Origin: CAZRKC01 sp964600665 | Lineage (GTDB): Bacteria > Bacillota > SLNR01 | NCBI GenBank assembly: GCA_964600665.1 | Contig: CAZRKC010000017.1 | Location: forward strand, 1-41,769 | Length of the DNA: 41,769 nucleotides | Reading direction: 5' to 3' | Shown here: positions 31,818 to 40,077 of the stretch, piece after piece | Position numbering within the stretch: the stretch's first letter is position 1 | Layout of the letters: each line of letters begins with the position of its first letter | The notes under the pieces: model-generated | Database searches by the model: none | Seen by the model: the letters and a program-made list of their open reading frames with translations, nothing else | What the model was told of the DNA's origin: nothing | Made by a program: the position numbers and the translations under genes

Positions 31818-33302
31818 TTATACAAAGTATAGGTCTTTGTTAGGAAATTGAGGTTCGCTGGTCAAATTGATCCCCAGTTTTCGTAAAATTCCTTCATCTG
31901 CCTGGTTCAGCATCTGTGACGAGTGCGCTTCGCAGTTTTTCAGCCCGCTTAGATAGGTCATCGCCAGCTCCGCGGTGGGATTTGTTGCCGCACTAATGCT
32001 CAGGGCAATCAGAATTTCTTCCAAATTTAAGATTGAAACCTTATTCCCCAGCACTTTTTCTTTTAGTTCAATGATAGGTTCTAAAACAATAGGGGATACG
32101 AGATGAATCTCATCTGCAATACCCGCCATGACTTTGATCGAGTTTAGAATCATACTGGACGGTGCATTCATCAACATGGACGCTTTGCCAGTAATAATCT
32201 TGCCATCTGGAAGCTCAATGGAAATGGCTGGCACTTCCTCTTTTTCTGATTTGTCTAAGGCCGGTCTTACCACTTTACGGTCTTCTGGTTTCAAATTCAG
32301 TTCTTTCATAATCAACTCGACACGCTGAGCAACATCAATGTCAACCAGCCCTTGCTTGTAATCACACCATAATTTAAAATATCGTCGAATGATTTCTTGT
32401 CGGCTCGCATCTTTGATTACTTCATCGTCGTAGATGCCATAGCCGGCCATATTAACTCCCATGTCGGTGGGTGACTGATAGAGCGCATCAATGCCTGTGA
32501 TTTTAGCAAGAATATTCCGCAATAGCGGAAACACCTCAATGTCCCGGTTGTAATTAACCGTTGTGACACCATAAGCATCAAAATGAAAAGGATCGATCAT
32601 ATTGACATCTTTTAGATCAGCTGTTGCTGCCTCATATGCAATGTTTACCGGATGTTTCAGTGGTAAGTTCCAAATTGGGAATGTCTCAAATTTTGCATAG
32701 CCAGCTCTGATATCACGCTTATACTCATGATACAACTGTCCAAGACAAGTTGCCAACTTCCCGCTTCCCGGCCCGGGAGCAGTTACAACGACAAGTGGCT
32801 TGGTGGTTTCGATGTAAGGATTGGATCCATATCCTTGATCACTCACGATGGTATCCATATCCACGGGGTATCCCTTGATTAACGTGTGAATGTATGTCTT
32901 GACCCCTCTGATTTCTAGCTTTTTGCGAAAAATATCAGCTGATGGTTGCCCGGTATACTGGGTGATCACGACACTATTGATATCGATATCCCAGTCCCGC
33001 AAATTGTCAATCAGTCGCATAACATCCATATCGTATGTGATGCCAAAATCGGCGCGGATTTTTTTGCGCTCAATATCACCAGCATTTATGGTAAATATGA
33101 TTTCCGCTTTATCTCGGAGAGTATGTAAAAGTCTGACTTTCGCATTAACATCGAACCCGGGCAGTACTCGTGCTGCGTGATAATCATCAAAAAGCTTTCC
33201 ACCGAATTCCAGATAGAGCTTATTGTCGAATTTGTCGATTCGTTTGAGTATTTCCTCAGTTTGTCTGCGAATATACTTCTCATTGTCAAATCCGATTCTC
33301 AT
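31818..33302 (-). CDS. DUF1846 (UPF0371) family protein
   Basis: A 494-residue protein that matches the DUF1846/UPF0371 family in full length. Typical elements: RIGFDNEKYIRRQTEEIL at the N-terminus, LYLEFGGKLFDDYHAARVLPGF (part), TAPGPGSGKLATCLGQLYHE, and DPFHFDAYGVTTVNYNRDIEVFP (part). The GPGSGK stretch recalls a P-loop, but the function of the family is not established; a nucleotide-related role has been suggested for such folds. GGAGGG lies 6 nt upstream of ATG 33302. It stands alone in a gap of 116 bp on the 5' side and 165 bp on the 3' side, so it may be its own unit. The 165-bp gap on the 3' side has only a weak 5-bp hairpin (CCAAC/GTTGG). Confidence 0.92.
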   Translation of the reverse strand: MRIGFDNEKYIRRQTEEILKRIDKFDNKLYLEFGGKLFDDYHAARVLPGFDVNAKVRLLHTLRDKAEIIFTINAGDIERKKIRADFGITYDMDVMRLIDNLRDWDIDINSVVITQYTGQPSADIFRKKLEIRGVKTYIHTLIKGYPVDMDTIVSDQGYGSNPYIETTKPLVVVTAPGPGSGKLATCLGQLYHEYKRDIRAGYAKFETFPIWNLPLKHPVNIAYEAATADLKDVNMIDPFHFDAYGVTTVNYNRDIEVFPLLRNILAKITGIDALYQSPTDMGVNMAGYGIYDDEVIKDASRQEIIRRYFKLWCDYKQGLVDIDVAQRVELIMKELNLKPEDRKVVRPALDKSEKEEVPAISIELPDGKIITGKASMLMNAPSSMILNSIKVMAGIADEIHLVSPIVLEPIIELKEKVLGNKVSILNLEEILIALSISAATNPTAELAMTYLSGLKNCEAHSSQMLNQADEGILRKLGINLTSEPQFPNKDLYFV

Positions 33303-33418
33303 TGTTCGCCCTCCGCTCATTGAATTATTAGCCATTGATTAGGATACCACTTCTTGTCTTGAAAAGCAATGCATGGTATGCACCTATCTCAATATTTTAA
33401 CATATGAGATGGATTTGA

Positions 33419-35035
33419 TCATACCGCGCAAGAATACACAATGTTCCCGTCGACCACTGTCATCATGACACGGATATCCTTGATCTGATCTGGAATTTCA
33501 CGAGGATCTCGATCTAAAATGGTCAAATCCGCCAACTTTCCAACTTCAATACTTCCCTTGATCGTTTCTTCAAAGGTCGAATAAGCACTACCCAGGGTAT
33601 ACATGTGGATTGCATCCAAAACACTTAAGCACTCCTGAGGCTGAAAAACCATTCCCGGCACCGAGTCAACTTGCCGATTGACTGCGTTATGAATCCCGAG
33701 TAACGGCTCTAACCGATCAACAGGGGAGTCAGACCCACCTGCTAGTGGAATGCCCCATTCTTGGATTGTTTTCCAAGCGTATGTCATGGCCGCTCGTTTA
33801 TCCCCCAAAAATTCCTCCACCCGTCGCCCGTTCAATGAAACAAATCTTGGCTGCGCATCAACACCCACACCCAGTGCTTTCGTTCGGGACAATATTGACT
33901 CATTTACCACGGAATAGTGAATCAACCGATGTCTCGGATCCATTCTTGGATAATTCTGTTGCGCTTTTTCGAATGCATTCAAACACAAATCACTTGCAGC
34001 GTCTCCAATCACATGAATCCCGATTTGCATGCCAGCCTCATGGCCCTTTCTGACCAGATCATTTAACTCATCTTGTGAATGTACCGGTAAACCACGATTT
34101 TCGCCATCATTGACATATGGTTCATACATCATACCGGTTCTCGCACCTAGCGACCCGTCCTGAACAATTTTTAAAGCTCCGATGCGAACTTTCTCATCGC
34201 CGCTTCCTGTTTTGAACCCCATTTCTAAGACTTCATCCAGGGCATCTTGGTAAACCAGCAGATTTATGCGAAGAACCGGAGTGCCCTCATCCCATAGAGC
34301 GTGGTAGATTTTCAAACAGTCTGTGATTTTTGTAATCAAATTCTGTCGAATGTCATCCGTCGTGACCGACGTTAATCCACAAGCAACCGCTTTCCCCATC
34401 GCGTTACGTATCATCGTTTTCCGGTCCTCAAACGATGGTTGCGGAACTTTCTGGGTAACTAAAAGTTTCGCTGTTTCCATCAGTAATCCGGTAGGTTCAC
34501 CAGTCACCGGATCTTTTTGAATTCCCCCGCCTGGAGGATTGGGGGTTTTAGCCCGAACCTCACCCATATCCAGTGCCAGACTGTTCACTGCCGTGACATG
34601 CCCGCATACCCGGGACAGGATCACAGGATGATTTGGAGCTGCTTCATCTAAATCATCCCGATTTAAAAACCGGTTTTCGGAAAATAAAGTTTGGTCCCAA
34701 CCCCGTCCCATGATCACTTGTCCCAATGGGGTCGTTTTTGCTTTTTCAGTCACTCGTCTTTTGACTTCTTCGATGGAGGTTGCACCGTTGAGAATAACCC
34801 AGGTTAAAGACTGTCCATATACATATAAATGCAGATGACTATCGTTTAAGCCAGGGATTACGGTTTTATCCTGCAGATCGACAACTTCCGTATCGACTCC
34901 AATCCATTTCTCTGCATCCTTTGCATTCCCGACTGCCAAAATCCTACCTTTTCCAATGGCAATAAAGTCTGCCTCAGGTTGTGCATCATTTAGAGTAATA
35001 ACCTTGGCATTAATGAACACTCGATCTGCAATCAT
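33419..35035 (-). CDS. YtcJ-like amidohydrolase
   Basis: A 538-residue protein of the amidohydrolase_3/YtcJ family. Seen: beta-sandwich N-terminus ending VIPGLNDSHLHLYVYG, where H-L-H provides metal ligands; later GIHVIGDAASDLCL and LAGGSDSPVDRLEPL, the latter with the conserved Asp. The C-terminal LTILDRDPREIP closes the composite sandwich. Family members hydrolyse N-substituted amides or related bonds. ATG 35035 is preferred (8 nt after GGGAGGGAG); an immediately preceding GTG at 35038 is 5 nt from it. The frame overlaps the stop of the URO-D gene, so the two are translationally coupled. Confidence 0.92.
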   Translation of the reverse strand: MIADRVFINAKVITLNDAQPEADFIAIGKGRILAVGNAKDAEKWIGVDTEVVDLQDKTVIPGLNDSHLHLYVYGQSLTWVILNGATSIEEVKRRVTEKAKTTPLGQVIMGRGWDQTLFSENRFLNRDDLDEAAPNHPVILSRVCGHVTAVNSLALDMGEVRAKTPNPPGGGIQKDPVTGEPTGLLMETAKLLVTQKVPQPSFEDRKTMIRNAMGKAVACGLTSVTTDDIRQNLITKITDCLKIYHALWDEGTPVLRINLLVYQDALDEVLEMGFKTGSGDEKVRIGALKIVQDGSLGARTGMMYEPYVNDGENRGLPVHSQDELNDLVRKGHEAGMQIGIHVIGDAASDLCLNAFEKAQQNYPRMDPRHRLIHYSVVNESILSRTKALGVGVDAQPRFVSLNGRRVEEFLGDKRAAMTYAWKTIQEWGIPLAGGSDSPVDRLEPLLGIHNAVNRQVDSVPGMVFQPQECLSVLDAIHMYTLGSAYSTFEETIKGSIEVGKLADLTILDRDPREIPDQIKDIRVMMTVVDGNIVYSCAV

Positions 35036-36039
35036 CACGGCTTCTCCCTCCCTTCGATGAACGTTTCCACAGCCAATCGTGCAGCATATACATTTTCACC
35101 TGGGGTATCAGGGTAAGCAACACATCCTGGACCAATCATCAGTTTCGACGAACCTGATTCATTGATTGTATCCCATACTTCCTGGGTCACTTCATCAGGC
35201 GTTCCAATCGAAATCGCTCCTTTTTCATTTAGACCTCCAATCAAGCACTTATCGGTCCGCTTTCTGGCTGATATCAAATCAGGCATGATTTGCCGATCAT
35301 GCCAGTTTAACGCTTGAACAGGATAACTCGCAAGATCATCAAACATGACTTGATTGCCATGCATGTGAAGGATATTGAACCAGGCACCGCAACGATTTGC
35401 TTCCTCAATGGAAGGGATGTCATAGCGGGAGCCGAATTCGGCATATTCAATTTCTGTCATCATGTCGTAATTTGCACACTGAGTGGCAAAGAATATCCCA
35501 GATGCACCTGCTTGGATATTAGCGATGATTGATTGTCGCGTCGTTTCCGTGATCGCTTCCAGTGCATGATGCACCAGCTTGGGGTGAGTCTTGATATCTG
35601 AGAATATCCGATCCCCAGCCAGTTTATATGCTGTTGTTAAGGGGCTGAAAATTGTCTGCACAAATGGAACGTCTCGTCCCACCAGTTTATAGACATATCG
35701 GGTCAGTTGAAGCTGTTGACCCCAGTTGCCGAATGTTGGCGGAAGCACCTCAACGGATGCCCAATCCTCAACATGATCAATCCCATGGCGTTCAACCACC
35801 GGTGGATGGACATCATCGCAAAAGAAACGGACCCGACAACCCCAATCCTGAGCACTATACAAACCAAATGGCATCAACTTGATAAAATCCAAATCATACC
35901 TCTTTTGATATTCCACCTGCTTTTCAGCCAACATCCTGGCATCCTGATCCACACTTGGATAGTGCATCCAAACTGATACGGGCACCCGATCCACAATGCA
36001 ACCTTGAAGTGCATGCTGAACCCGTTCATACTTTGTCAC
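35035..36039 (-). CDS. Uroporphyrinogen decarboxylase (URO-D)-fold family protein
   Basis: A 334-residue protein of the URO-D superfamily, nearer to the methylcobamide methyltransferase-like branch (MtaA/CmuA type) than to HemE: TKYERVQHALQGCIVDRVPVS, a central AGASGIFFATQ and the terminal GGLNEKGAI, PGCVAYPDTP. In MtaA-like methyltransferases zinc is held by an H-x-C motif; here the corresponding stretch is ILHMHGN with His in place of Cys, so metal binding may differ. It starts at GTG 36039, 10 nt after GGAGGG, and precedes the amidohydrolase with overlapping codons. A substrate cannot be read from sequence. Confidence 0.88.
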   Translation of the reverse strand: MTKYERVQHALQGCIVDRVPVSVWMHYPSVDQDARMLAEKQVEYQKRYDLDFIKLMPFGLYSAQDWGCRVRFFCDDVHPPVVERHGIDHVEDWASVEVLPPTFGNWGQQLQLTRYVYKLVGRDVPFVQTIFSPLTTAYKLAGDRIFSDIKTHPKLVHHALEAITETTRQSIIANIQAGASGIFFATQCANYDMMTEIEYAEFGSRYDIPSIEEANRCGAWFNILHMHGNQVMFDDLASYPVQALNWHDRQIMPDLISARKRTDKCLIGGLNEKGAISIGTPDEVTQEVWDTINESGSSKLMIGPGCVAYPDTPGENVYAARLAVETFIEGREKP

Positions 36040-36235
36040 GAAATCACTTCCCTCCAGGTATCAATCTGCTTTCGATTACCCCATGTATTTTTCGCCCATA
36101 GCGATACTTTCCCTTCACTTGACTTCATATTTTGGCCGATAAACTTCTTAGGGCGTGAGAATTTTAGTTTATCCCCTTTATTTGTCCTTTGTTTCGTATT
36201 ACAATGAATTAGAGCATGAGTTAGGAGGCGACAAA

Positions 36236-36640
36236 TTGAATAAACGGAATCGTTCCCCATGGACCTACGTGATCGTGATCATTGCCCTCTTGCTTGTCTA
36301 TGTTGTCAGCAGCAGAGAAAACACCGTCCAATTAGAAACCGACCGGTTGACGATTAAAGGGATATATGGCACTGTCGTTTCACTTGGAGACATCACGGAT
36401 ATCCGATTGCTGGAATCACTCCCCACAGTTGAACGACGTACCAACGGCATCTCGCTCGGTACCATACAGAAAGGATTTTACCGGCTCACGGGTTATCCCA
36501 GTGCCCGTCTACTGATTCATGACACAAAAGAACAGATCTTAATGATCGAAACCGGCACGACCGCAATCTTCATCAACTTCAAAGACCCCGCAAAAACGAT
36601 TTCTTTATATACTCAAGTGGCTGCCGCCATTTCAGAATAA
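36236..36640 (+). CDS. Small membrane protein with bacterial PH-like domain
   Basis: A 134-residue protein with one N-terminal membrane segment (SPWTYVIVIIALLLVYVVS, about residues 7-26) and a C-terminal beta-rich domain of about 95 residues like bacterial PH domains (bPH): VQLETDRLTIKGIYGTVVSLGDI (part), LGTIQKGFYRLTGYPSARLLIH (part) and AIFINFKDP. The family binds no known ligand in most cases. TTG 36236 is the start, 5-6 nt after TAGGAGGCG; the longer frame from 36155 lacks a ribosome-binding site. It stands alone on the plus strand and ends in a terminator. Confidence 0.72.
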   Translation: MNKRNRSPWTYVIVIIALLLVYVVSSRENTVQLETDRLTIKGIYGTVVSLGDITDIRLLESLPTVERRTNGISLGTIQKGFYRLTGYPSARLLIHDTKEQILMIETGTTAIFINFKDPAKTISLYTQVAAAISE

Positions 36641-36681
36641 TACTGCTTTGGCAATTTTTCATAAATTCTCACAAAATGAAG

Positions 36682-36712
36682 ATAGAGGCCGGTTATCCGA
36701 CCTCTATTTTTG
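36682..36712 (+). terminator. Terminator after the PH-domain gene
   Basis: ATAGAGGCCGG (36682-36692) pairs with CCGACCTCTAT (36697-36707) with one mismatch and a 4-nt loop, followed by TTTTTG on the plus strand. On the minus strand it follows the desulforedoxin stop by 9 nt with a weaker U-tract (CTTCATTTT), so it may serve both genes. Confidence 0.82.
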
Positions 36713-36716
36713 TGTG

Positions 36717-36854
36717 TTACTTTTCACATTTAAATCCTTCACCAGTCAATTCCATCGGCAAGCCGCAGCATACTAATTCCCCTGCACCATTTTGTGTCAC
36801 AACGACTTCGTTACCACAAGTGTCACAAAAGTATTTCTGTCCGATTTCCGTCAT
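36717..36854 (-). CDS. Desulforedoxin-like small iron protein
   Basis: A 45-residue protein, too short for standard ORF lists: start MTEIGQKYFCDTCG, later LVCCGLPMEL. It has the desulforedoxin spacing C-x2-C followed by adjacent C-C (Cys10, Cys13, Cys29, Cys30), which binds a single Fe(Cys)4, plus a fifth Cys near the C-terminus (FKCEK). In Desulfovibrio such a protein is a separate redox carrier; the same domain is the N-terminus of desulfoferrodoxin (superoxide reductase), absent here. AAGGAGGAG precedes the ATG by 6 nt, so it is a genuine gene. It could donate electrons to FprA or act in oxidative stress defence. Confidence 0.9.
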   Translation of the reverse strand: MTEIGQKYFCDTCGNEVVVTQNGAGELVCCGLPMELTGEGFKCEK

Positions 36855-36917
36855 GAAAATCTCCTCCTTTCATCCGTTTCTTCAAATCACGTAATGGAAC
36901 AGCGCTCACTTAACAGC

Positions 36918-38063
36918 TCAAAACCGAAGCGTCGCAGACAAACCGGTTGTGGAAGGCATTTGCTCTTTTGGTACCACTACAACTTCGCCCTTGGTGCTGA
37001 TGACCATTTCTGCCAGGTCATCTAAAACATCATCTACTTCTGGGTTACTCAAGTCATGAGGCTCCACCCGCCCGGTCTCACGACTAAGGATTCCCGGTAA
37101 ATGCCGGTCCGCTTCAACTAAAAGCACACTGATCTGACCTTGGATTGCAGCCTGGCCGATGTCCTCAAGCCGATCAGTAGCCAGTCCTTTGTTCAATGCC
37201 GCATGATAATTATCCACTAACCCGGATAAGCGCTTTGAATATTGAGGCCCCATTACTTCCCAAGCCATCCTTCTCAATCCTTCAAGATCAAGGGCATCGG
37301 GATTATGCTTAATGCCTTCATCCAGCAAATTGGGATTATGGCTCACTTCTCGGAATATGGAATGATATTCTGGCAATGCCGCTATCAATAAGGGTAAACC
37401 TGTTGGCCGAGAGTGATATTCCCAAACAGCGCGGTCAACCGCACGGAAAAAGCGTTCGGTATCTCCTTTTACTTCATCTTTTTTCCCGCCTTGTCCATGA
37501 AACATCCCCTTGCCCACCCCGCCATAAGACGCAACGGTAAGATGAGAATCTGTTAATTCATCACCAAGAGCGTCTTTGATGGTCTTTGGAACACCTTCCG
37601 CCAGTGTGATTTCATCCAAAGCATCCCGATTACCCTCCATCATTCTTACTTCTTTACGATTAAGACAAAGAATCTGATAACGATCCGCGGATTGGAATAT
37701 CCGCATCAACGGCTTTGTGTGGAAGGTTTCTGAAACAATAGCAACTTCGGGAACCGTTCTTTGGAGGTGGTATATAAGAAATGTTTCTGGTGAACGAAGC
37801 ACTGCAAGCCCATCCAGTGTCATATTCCAGAAACTTCTGTCCTCCGCAAGGCTGAGTAAAGAATCCACCAGTGGCTGGGTTTCTTTGCGCGAATATTTTT
37901 GCATCATGGATTCTTCCACTGTTTTTATCAGGTTTTTGAAACGAATCGGATCTTGTTGGTTTTGAGGAAGGTGTCGATGAGTAGGTTGGTACAGGGAAAT
38001 ACAAGGTTGATCCTTCTGAGTTAGCAGCCAAGCAGGGAACTCTTTACCAATGGTGTATTTCAT
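36918..38063 (-). CDS. baeRF-family (bacterial eRF1-like) protein
   Basis: A 381-residue protein resembling the bacterial archaeo-eukaryotic release factor superfamily (baeRF, family 3-like). Recognisable parts: N-terminal CISLYQPTHRHLPQNQQDPIRF-like segment, VSETFHTKPLMRIFQSADRYQILCLNRKEVRMME (parts), a SHLTVASYGGVGKGMFHGQGGKKDEV loop (part) containing Gly-rich HGQGG, and PLLIAALPEYHSIFREVSHNPNLL (part), and a C-terminal VVVVPKEQMPS. eRF1-like proteins act at ribosomes; baeRFs have been predicted to hydrolyse peptidyl-tRNA or rescue ribosomes under stress, but this is unproved. GGAGGG lies 6 nt upstream of ATG 38063. Confidence 0.82.
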   Translation of the reverse strand: MKYTIGKEFPAWLLTQKDQPCISLYQPTHRHLPQNQQDPIRFKNLIKTVEESMMQKYSRKETQPLVDSLLSLAEDRSFWNMTLDGLAVLRSPETFLIYHLQRTVPEVAIVSETFHTKPLMRIFQSADRYQILCLNRKEVRMMEGNRDALDEITLAEGVPKTIKDALGDELTDSHLTVASYGGVGKGMFHGQGGKKDEVKGDTERFFRAVDRAVWEYHSRPTGLPLLIAALPEYHSIFREVSHNPNLLDEGIKHNPDALDLEGLRRMAWEVMGPQYSKRLSGLVDNYHAALNKGLATDRLEDIGQAAIQGQISVLLVEADRHLPGILSRETGRVEPHDLSNPEVDDVLDDLAEMVISTKGEVVVVPKEQMPSTTGLSATLRF

Positions 38064-38173
38064 AGATGTCCCTCCTTTGATGATTGGATGCATTTTCAAG
38101 GTCGATCATAACCATTCCTTTATCTTATTTTACCACATTTGAATTTTCATATCCAGCCAGCACCCCCTGCCTC

Positions 38174-39514
38174 TTATGTGACAGATAGGGTTCCAACATA
38201 GTCAATATATTTATCCACGTCAAATTTCCGTCGACACCCATCGTAAGACATATAGCGAATCTTACCAAAAACCGGACGGCTGGCCCAAGCCCTGTCATGA
38301 ACACCACCGATTGACCAGGCAATCCCCGCATATCCGTTTGGATCCCGCCCATCAAGTTGATATCGATTATTCATACGAATGCATATTTCCATTGCCTTTT
38401 CCGGCGAATCTGTCCACTCCAATATCTTTTTCGCCCAGTACATACGCAAATACCCTGGCATATACCCGGTCAATACCATTTCACTTTGTGCCGCGTTCCA
38501 CAATAAATCATGGGTCAAACTGTTTTCAAGCGTATCTTCATCATATAGATAGGGACGCGGGTCCCCCCGGTGTTCATCCAGCGTTCGGTAAGCCCACTGT
38601 GGAAACCCTGTGACACGATCATAGGCTTGACAATACAAACAGTAGTTATCAGCAAGCTCTCTTCTAACAATTAGTTCCTCTAGAAATTCAGATCCTTCAT
38701 TTTGCAAATTACCTTTTACTTCAAAGGCAATTCTTTGAGCGCTAATTTGACCAAAATGAATGTATGGTGAGAGACGTGAAGTCGCATCGGACATGGGATC
38801 ATTGCGAAGATGATATCGCGCTATCCCTTTTTCCAGAAAAGCATGCAATCGCCGATAACCAGCAGCAGATCCTGCGTTTGGGATTTTTCGCACCCGTTTG
38901 CTTTGGAGAACTGCATTCGTTTCCTGCTCATATTTAACGAATTGGTCCGGGATCATCATATCACTGTTCTGTTTTTCAAGAGAGGGAATGTCGACTAAAT
39001 AATCCTCTAACATCCGCTTAATTTTGGGTCTAAGTGTATATGCCCCATATTCTTGCTTGCTGGAAACAATTCTGCATGGGATTACATTGTGCGTATCGAC
39101 CTCAACAAATGGAATTTGAATGTGCTCTGCAACTTTTTGGTTCCAGCCAATTTGGGGGTTGAGTGGGTGAAAGTCTGTGATTAATAGAGATGCATCTATC
39201 TCATTCACAAACCGGGGTAACCGATTTTCAGGAAGCCCTATCAGTACATATAACGGAATTCGATATTCTTTTAATTTCATTCGCACTTCTTTGATGCCGG
39301 ACAACATAAAAGCATACTGTACCGGAGTTGCGTCCAGAAATTGATCCACGAGACAAAAAACCACAACCAACGGGACTCCCCGGGCTTGTGCCTCTCCTTG
39401 CCCATAAATAAGAGCCCAGTTATCCATCGCACGCTGGTCGCGGCTCATCCAGTAAACCACTGGCCCTGAACGTTTGATCCCGTCTTGAATCGGGAACAGG
39501 CGATTTGTCAACAT
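38174..39514 (-). CDS. phr: Class II CPD photolyase
   Basis: A 446-residue FAD-containing class II deoxyribodipyrimidine photolyase, which splits cyclobutane pyrimidine dimers with blue light. Seen: N-terminal antenna domain VVYWMSRDQRAMDNWALIYGQ (part), then DATSRLSPYIHFGQIS, RRELADNYCLYC, and the FAD-domain signature RMNNRYQLDGRDPNGYAGIAW (part) with GVHDRAWASRPVFGKIRYM. These are class II hallmarks. ATG 39514 is 8 nt from GGGAGAG. It is divergent from the RlmH-like gene, whose promoter lies in its 5' leader. Full length. Confidence 0.96.
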   Translation of the reverse strand: MLTNRLFPIQDGIKRSGPVVYWMSRDQRAMDNWALIYGQGEAQARGVPLVVVFCLVDQFLDATPVQYAFMLSGIKEVRMKLKEYRIPLYVLIGLPENRLPRFVNEIDASLLITDFHPLNPQIGWNQKVAEHIQIPFVEVDTHNVIPCRIVSSKQEYGAYTLRPKIKRMLEDYLVDIPSLEKQNSDMMIPDQFVKYEQETNAVLQSKRVRKIPNAGSAAGYRRLHAFLEKGIARYHLRNDPMSDATSRLSPYIHFGQISAQRIAFEVKGNLQNEGSEFLEELIVRRELADNYCLYCQAYDRVTGFPQWAYRTLDEHRGDPRPYLYDEDTLENSLTHDLLWNAAQSEMVLTGYMPGYLRMYWAKKILEWTDSPEKAMEICIRMNNRYQLDGRDPNGYAGIAWSIGGVHDRAWASRPVFGKIRYMSYDGCRRKFDVDKYIDYVGTLSVT

Positions 39515-39532
39515 CAGCCGTTCTCTCCCATC

Positions 39533-39561
39533 TTGTTCTCCGGAACCATAGTCTATATAAT
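39533..39561 (+). promoter_or_regulatory. Promoter of the RlmH-like gene
   Basis: TTGTTC (39533-39538), 17-bp spacer, and a perfect TATAAT (39556-39561), 18 bp ahead of the RlmH-like ATG. The predicted transcript would start near 39568, within or next to the GAGGTG Shine-Dalgarno, so the leader would be very short. Confidence 0.6.
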
Positions 39562-39579
39562 GAGTATGAGGTGTCGACA

Positions 39580-39990
39580 ATGAAAATTCATATTTACCCG
39601 ATGGCTGTTTCCGTTAAAACGCCTGCATATGCAGACGATGCCCAAGCAGAATACATCAAACGTCTCAGCCGTTTTGCACAAATCAAGATCCAGAAACCAA
39701 CCAAAAAGCGCTCGGGCAACCCAGTCGTCCAGACAGATCGCAGGACGCTGTTTGTCATCGACCCCAAGGGTGAATCAATAAGTTCTGAGAATTTAGCTGC
39801 AATCATAGATGCAGAGATGCTCCGAGGCACATCCACTTTTGTATTTACTTTCGATGAGGAATATCAGTTCTTTGACTATCGGGTTTCCCTGACATCAATG
39901 ACGATGGATCCTTTTTTAATGCAAATCGTCCTTCTTGAACAAATCTATCGCGCCTTTAAAATAATATCCAACGAGACATATCATAAATAA
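39580..39990 (+). CDS. RlmH-like (SPOUT) protein lacking the SAM-binding glycine loop
   Basis: A 136-residue protein with the recognisable frame of RlmH, the SPOUT methyltransferase that N3-methylates pseudouridine 1915 of 23S rRNA: YIKRLSRFAQIKI, FVIDPKGESISSENLAAII (part), LTSMTMDPFL and the C-terminal LLEQIYRAFKIISNETYHK (part), which closely follows canonical QIYRAxxI-x-x-N-x-x-YHK. Missing is the I-G-G-x-x-G-L-S loop between these parts (E. coli residues about 103-110), replaced by FTFDEEYQFFDYR, and the protein is about 20 residues shorter than usual. It may be inactive or have another role; a regular rlmH may exist elsewhere. GAGGTG precedes the ATG. Confidence 0.8.
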   Translation: MKIHIYPMAVSVKTPAYADDAQAEYIKRLSRFAQIKIQKPTKKRSGNPVVQTDRRTLFVIDPKGESISSENLAAIIDAEMLRGTSTFVFTFDEEYQFFDYRVSLTSMTMDPFLMQIVLLEQIYRAFKIISNETYHK

Positions 39991-40038
39991 CATCACTCGA
40001 TAAATTCAAGCATCACACCAAAATACCTTCAAAAAAAT

Positions 40039-40064
40039 ACGGGCATCCTGCGAAGGATGCCCGT
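40039..40064. terminator. Terminator between the RlmH-like gene and cstA
   Basis: A perfect 10-bp stem ACGGGCATCC (40039-40048) / GGATGCCCGT (40055-40064) with a 6-nt loop. On the minus strand it is followed by ATTTTTTTGAAGG, 14 nt after the cstA stop; it probably also stops the convergent RlmH-like transcript. Confidence 0.9.
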
Positions 40065-40077
40065 GCTATTTAGAAAA

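Noticed and set aside
32750..32790. GPGSGK of the DUF1846 protein as a true P-loop NTPase
   Set aside because: The motif departs from GxxxxGK[ST] (it is followed by Leu) and no Walker B partner is seen; it is a family-conserved loop only.
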